Assembly: GCF_003335585.1 (NCBI RefSeq)
Contig: NZ_QBFD01000038.1
Coordinates: 94,244 to 158,243 of the forward strand
Direction of reading: 5' to 3'
Length of the DNA stretch: 64,000 nt
DNA from: Sulfitobacter sp. DFL-14
GTDB taxonomy: Bacteria > Pseudomonadota > Alphaproteobacteria > Rhodobacterales > Rhodobacteraceae
Below are positions 60,663 through 64,000 of this stretch, piece by piece (position 1 is the stretch's first letter; each line of letters opens with the position of its first letter). Made by a program: the position numbers and the translations under genes. Under the pieces are notes generated by a model that was not told the origin of the DNA, did no database searches, and saw only the letters and a program-made list of their open reading frames with translations.

Positions 60663-61277
60663 ATGGCGAAGGATCACGCCGACCAAGAACTGGACCGCGA
60701 GCTGGAGGACCTCCCAGCCGACCTGCGCTGGCGCGAGTGGATGCGCCGGATCGAGGCGGTGCTCTTCGCCTCCGCCTCGCCGGTGCCACGCGAAGACCTC
60801 GCGCGGGTGGTGGGGCAGGGGGCTTCCGTCGAGTTGCTGATCGACGACCTCATATCTGATCTTGAAGGGCGGTCGTTTGAATTGGCGAAGGTGGCCGCTG
60901 GCTGGATGTCACGCACTCGGCCCGTCTATGCGCCCGCGATCCGGGCGGCGGCGGATGTGGGAGATCAGGAACTCGATCTGCGCGAATACGATGTCGCCGT
61001 GCTGGCGGCCATTGCCTATCACCAACCAATCACGCGGGATGGGCTGAAGGACATCTTCGGCAAGGAGATCAGTCGCGATCTGATCGGGCGGCTGCATGCG
61101 AAGAGTCTGATCGGGACCGGGCCGCGCTCGCCGCGGCGCGGGGCACCTTACACCTATGTGACGACAGAACAGTTCCTCGTGGCCTTCGATCTGGAGTCGC
61201 TCCAGGACCTGCCGGATCGGGAGCAGCTGGACGATGCGGGCTTGGCCGCCGAACGAGGAATTATGGTTCTTGGATGA
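60663..61277 (+). CDS. scpB: ScpB-like SMC-kleisin partner, plasmid paralogue
   Basis: A 204-residue protein of the ScpB family: EWMRRIEAVLFASASPVPRE at the start, LAAIAYHQPITRDGLKDIFG in the second winged helix, IGRLHAKSLIGTGPRSPRRG, then YTYVTTEQFLVAFDL. ScpB binds ScpA and SMC in chromosome condensation. No SMC or ScpA gene is nearby, so it may borrow chromosomal partners. Start ATG at 60663 has GGAG upstream. Confidence 0.85.
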   Translation: MAKDHADQELDRELEDLPADLRWREWMRRIEAVLFASASPVPREDLARVVGQGASVELLIDDLISDLEGRSFELAKVAAGWMSRTRPVYAPAIRAAADVGDQELDLREYDVAVLAAIAYHQPITRDGLKDIFGKEISRDLIGRLHAKSLIGTGPRSPRRGAPYTYVTTEQFLVAFDLESLQDLPDREQLDDAGLAAERGIMVLG

Positions 61278-61301
61278 ACTCGCCGTCGGCGACCATCACC
61301 G

Positions 61302-62504
61302 TCATTGGGGCAAATCACCGTCGGCAAACAGGTTGGGAAAGAGCCGCTCCCGGTACTCCAGCGGGAACGCCAGGCGAACTGGCGTTTTCGGCGAGGCGGA
61401 AGTCAGGTATCCGGCGGCGGTCAGTTTACTCAGCGTGTTGCGAGCAGTACGCTCGGACGTCTTGAGCACAATCTGCGCATCGCCTCGTTCCAGTGCCCCG
61501 TGCCGAAGAACCGCCGAGATCAGTTCCGGTGCGCGCTTGTCATCGATGGTATCTGCAACAAGACGACGATACCGTTGGTCCAGTCCGCCGAGATCGAACA
61601 ATCTTGCTGAGAAGGTGATCTGGTCGAGCGTCACCTTTAGGAACCATTCACTAAACGCCTTCAGTGCCGCTTCTGACAGGTTCCCCCGTCCGTCGCAGTC
61701 TCCGCGGCGTGGACTGTCGGCCAGATCCATCATCCGTTTGTACTCGCCCCGATCGGTCAGCCCGCGGGCCAGCCCACGTGATACGGACCAGAGCCCTTGG
61801 CCACCAATCCCCGCTGTGAGGGCCATGGCATGAGACATCAGTCTGCTGACACGGCCGTTACCATCCGGGAAGGGGTGGATGTAGTTCAGCCGGTGATGTG
61901 CAGAGGCGATCGCGATGATCCGTCCGCTCGAAGACCGCGCCGCAATCTGAAACCGTTTGTCAAAGTGATCCATGAGCGCTGCGACGCGCGACGATGAAGG
62001 AGGTAGGTGGCGCCCGACCGCAACTTCCCTATCGTCATCCTGGCGCATGCGGCCCGGAACGATGGGCTCTTGTGTGCCGTCGGGATGTTCGATGATCCGA
62101 AACTCATCCGGCATCTCGTCGTAGAAGCTCTTATGGACCCAAGTCAGGAATTCGACGGATGTGGGGCGGGGCAGGGTGCCTATAGGATGCATCTCATCGA
62201 TGGCCCGTTGAACGATGACGTGCGCCCGGGCCTCAAGGGCGAGAGGGCGGGTTTCTTCCTCAAGCTCAGCGCCAGCCAGCGCCCTTTCGATGTCGCGGGG
62301 GCGCGTGTTGTGTCCTTCGATCAGGTTGGAGTAGTAGCAGTTCATCACACGGACGAGATCGGCAAGTTCGGCTGCGCTGTCAGGATGCAACCCTTGTCCC
62401 AGCCCGGTGGCTTCCCTCTGGATGTCGACCGAAAGGTCTGCCAGTTCTGTAGGAATATGCTCCTCGAAGAAGCAGGGTTCGATCCTGGCGGGTGTTTCCA
62501 GCAT
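61302..62504 (-). CDS. Fic family protein
   Basis: About 400 residues. The Fic core has the active motif HPFPDGNGRVSRLM, and a possible inhibitory motif SNLIEGH lies in the N-terminal half, as in Fic proteins controlled by an internal helix. A C-terminal winged helix is present (KTSERTARNTLSKLTAAGYL). Fic enzymes usually AMPylate protein Tyr/Ser/Thr. Start at 62504 has GGAAG upstream; an upstream ATG at 62567 would add 21 residues. No separate antitoxin gene is seen. Confidence 0.88.
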   Translation of the reverse strand: MLETPARIEPCFFEEHIPTELADLSVDIQREATGLGQGLHPDSAAELADLVRVMNCYYSNLIEGHNTRPRDIERALAGAELEEETRPLALEARAHVIVQRAIDEMHPIGTLPRPTSVEFLTWVHKSFYDEMPDEFRIIEHPDGTQEPIVPGRMRQDDDREVAVGRHLPPSSSRVAALMDHFDKRFQIAARSSSGRIIAIASAHHRLNYIHPFPDGNGRVSRLMSHAMALTAGIGGQGLWSVSRGLARGLTDRGEYKRMMDLADSPRRGDCDGRGNLSEAALKAFSEWFLKVTLDQITFSARLFDLGGLDQRYRRLVADTIDDKRAPELISAVLRHGALERGDAQIVLKTSERTARNTLSKLTAAGYLTSASPKTPVRLAFPLEYRERLFPNLFADGDLPQ

Positions 62505-62779
62505 TTTGCCGATCTTCCATGTTTGCAAAGTAATTGAAAAATAAACACATTTCGTACTTTCAAGCAAGGTTTTGCCGATATGCGTTGCCGATCTTGGTTG
62601 CCGATCTGGAATTGCTGCATGAAATCAATGGCTTCGGCAGATGGGCCGGGTTTCAGTTCTGTTGTGTGCAGAAAGGGCCTGGGAAAAGAGAAAGTGTCCT
62701 TCGGGTTTTGTGACTGACGGATGAGGGCCTTTGGGGTCCCTCAGATGGGTCCGGGCCGGGTTCCGGTCTGCCGTTCCTG

Positions 62780-63265
62780 ATGAAGGGCATTCCCATGCAA
62801 ACAGGTGTCTTGCGCGTGTTGCGCGCAACCGCTGCCTCCTGGTGGCGACACAAGGAACTACGCCGAACCGGCCAGACGGGGCAGGCACTGCAGCTCGAGC
62901 GCGAGACCGTCCTGCGTGATCTCGGCTATCTGAAGCAGGCGGCGTTATTGCCAAACGCGCACGTGATCTGCGGAGAGGGCGGGACATTCATCCATCTCGG
63001 TTGGACCACCGTGTCGACCTTCGCGCCGATCGAGCGCTTTCCCTTGGCCACTCTTGCAGTCGCACGAGGGACCCCGTTCATCGATATCCGACCCGTCACC
63101 GATGTCATCGCCATCGCGAACCTGCCGCGGGTGGCGCGGGACGGATCGATCGACCCTGAACCTTGGGGTCCCGGCAGGTCCGTGTCGCTGACCACCTACA
63201 TCGACATGGTCGAAGCCCTCGGTGCCAGGATCGCCAACGATCCACGGCCCCGTCAGTCAACCTGA
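62780..63265 (+). CDS. Hypothetical protein before ardC
   Basis: Up to 161 residues (ATG 62780 or 62795). A basic start (RVLRATAASWWRHKELRRTG) is followed by a compact alpha/beta-looking part (VTDVIAIANLPRVARDG; TYIDMVEALGARIAN). No family recognised. Codon use and frame look genuine, and ardC follows in the same direction after 40 nt. Confidence 0.6.
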   Translation: MKGIPMQTGVLRVLRATAASWWRHKELRRTGQTGQALQLERETVLRDLGYLKQAALLPNAHVICGEGGTFIHLGWTTVSTFAPIERFPLATLAVARGTPFIDIRPVTDVIAIANLPRVARDGSIDPEPWGPGRSVSLTTYIDMVEALGARIANDPRPRQST

Positions 63266-63305
63266 TCCCCATTTCCTCTCAGCAAAACTCGAAAGGAGGC
63301 CAGCC

Positions 63306-63977
63306 ATGGCCCGTTCCCGCACGCCCAAATTCGATGCCTCAGAGGTCATCACAAACGAAATCATCCGTATCATTGAGCGCGGCGTCCTGCCGTGGCGCAA
63401 GCCATGGACCGCAGGTGGCAGCTCTCGTCCCCTGCGCGTGGGCGGAGAACCCTACCAGGGAGTGAACAACTTCCTGCTGACGATGCGGACCGTGATGGCG
63501 GGCCACAGCTCTCCCTTCTGGATGACGCTGCCGCAAGCCAATGCCTTGGACGCAAAGGTCCGCAAGGGCGAAAAATCCTCTGTCGTTGTCTATTACGGTC
63601 AAAGCCGGAAAGACGCTGGCGGCGAGGACAACCGCAGCGACGGTGATGATCGCTCCGAGGAAGCCCGCATCTTCCGCTTCCAGAAATCCTACCGCGTGTT
63701 CAATGCCTGCCAGATCGAGGGCTTGCCCGACAGCTTCTTCCCCGATCCGGAGCCCGTGCCCGAGCATCCGCCGTCCGAGCCCATCCCGCACATGCAGGCG
63801 TTTTTCGATGCCATCGACATCACGACCGTCTTCACAGGAACGGAAGCGTACTACCTGCCGCCCGTGGACAAGGTCTACATGCCGTCCATTACGCGGTTCC
63901 AGGACCCACGCAATTTCTACGGGGTCTGGGCGCATGAGCTGGCCCATAATGCCGAGCTTTGGATTAAGCCGACCTGA
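63306..63977 (+). CDS. ArdC-type antirestriction protein, truncated
   Basis: The first 223 residues of an ArdC/DUF1738 protein: ssDNA-binding N-terminal domain (VITNEIIRIIERGVLPWRKP; YQGVNNFLLTMRT), and a metallopeptidase domain up to the zinc motif WAHELAH. It then runs into NAELWIKPT and stops, whereas intact relatives continue for 60-80 residues with the third zinc ligand. The sequence after about 63950 is not ArdC-like, so an insertion or deletion has cut the gene; ssDNA binding could survive. Confidence 0.8.
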   Translation: MARSRTPKFDASEVITNEIIRIIERGVLPWRKPWTAGGSSRPLRVGGEPYQGVNNFLLTMRTVMAGHSSPFWMTLPQANALDAKVRKGEKSSVVVYYGQSRKDAGGEDNRSDGDDRSEEARIFRFQKSYRVFNACQIEGLPDSFFPDPEPVPEHPPSEPIPHMQAFFDAIDITTVFTGTEAYYLPPVDKVYMPSITRFQDPRNFYGVWAHELAHNAELWIKPT

Positions 63978-64000
63978 TAAAAACAGACCCACGAAACTTG

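Noticed and set aside
1..64000. CRISPR arrays, rRNA or tRNA genes
   Set aside because: No regularly spaced direct repeats, no rRNA-like stretches and no cloverleaf with conserved T-arm were noticed.

Overview
The window looks like part of a repABC secondary replicon (plasmid or chromid) from a marine-type Rhodobacteraceae/Roseobacter-group alphaproteobacterium. The evidence is the complete repA-repB-repC module with its antisense RNA, the plasmid-typical DUF1403, ScpB, ArdC and integrase genes, high GC, and alphaproteobacterial proteins throughout. No rRNA or tRNA gene was seen. The dominant theme is copper and other transition-metal stress.

Region 1 (about 1-22.4 kb) is a metal-stress regulon. 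An ECF sigma factor with the cysteine pattern of copper-sensing CorE/ECF44 factors (1031-1699) sits beside cfa plus a type II (archaeal-type) GAPDH gene. Then come a P1B ATPase with an unusual CPD metal site followed by a complete arginine deiminase operon, a patatin-like lipase, and a cluster of complex I-like membrane genes. The promoter motif YGTAAYG-N15-CGTC occurs upstream of the sigma gene, cfa, the ATPase-arc operon, the patatin and the complex I-like operon, always with exactly 15 nt between elements. The complex I-like operon (13402-22295) has nuoA, H, J, K, L, M and N. In place of nuoB/C/D it carries one fused gene: a NuoB-like part without its Fe-S cysteines, three heavy-metal-binding YTCPMHP/CGM modules in His/Gly linkers, and a NuoD-like part without recognisable quinone-site residues. 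NuoC/E/F/G/I are absent. This is the best candidate for an undescribed system: a proton-pump membrane arm attached to a metal-binding, apparently redox-dead connector.

Region 2 (22.7-30.9 kb) has a phosphate-type porin, a DUF6629 membrane protein, a second ECF44-like sigma factor behind lgt, DedA/TVP38 and DUF302 genes, a Met-rich EF-hand periplasmic protein, and a divergent two-component system whose sensor has a Met/His-rich periplasmic segment.

Region 3 (31-48 kb) is a CueR-type copper island. It contains cueR, copA, copZ, two multicopper oxidases, three c-type cytochromes, SCO, CcdA, TlpA/CcmG thioredoxins, DUF411, DUF305, a glutaredoxin-MauE fusion, an ArsP-type permease, an L,D-transpeptidase and several tiny membrane proteins. 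Six CueR-like operator/promoters, most with the diagnostic 19-bp spacer, tie it together.

Region 4 (48.2-51.7 kb) is a nickel/cobalt-type unit around a bidirectional RcnR-like operator: RcnR-like repressor, NreB-like MFS exporter with a His-rich tail, HupE/UreJ permease, an anchor protein and a His-rich secreted protein. Region 5 (51.7-64 kb) is the replicon backbone: a frameshifted DUF1612-type gene, an AAA/DUF4143 ATPase, repABC with ctRNA, a tyrosine recombinase with an adjacent palindromic site, DUF1403, a ScpB paralogue, a Fic protein and an ArdC gene cut off just after its HExxH motif.
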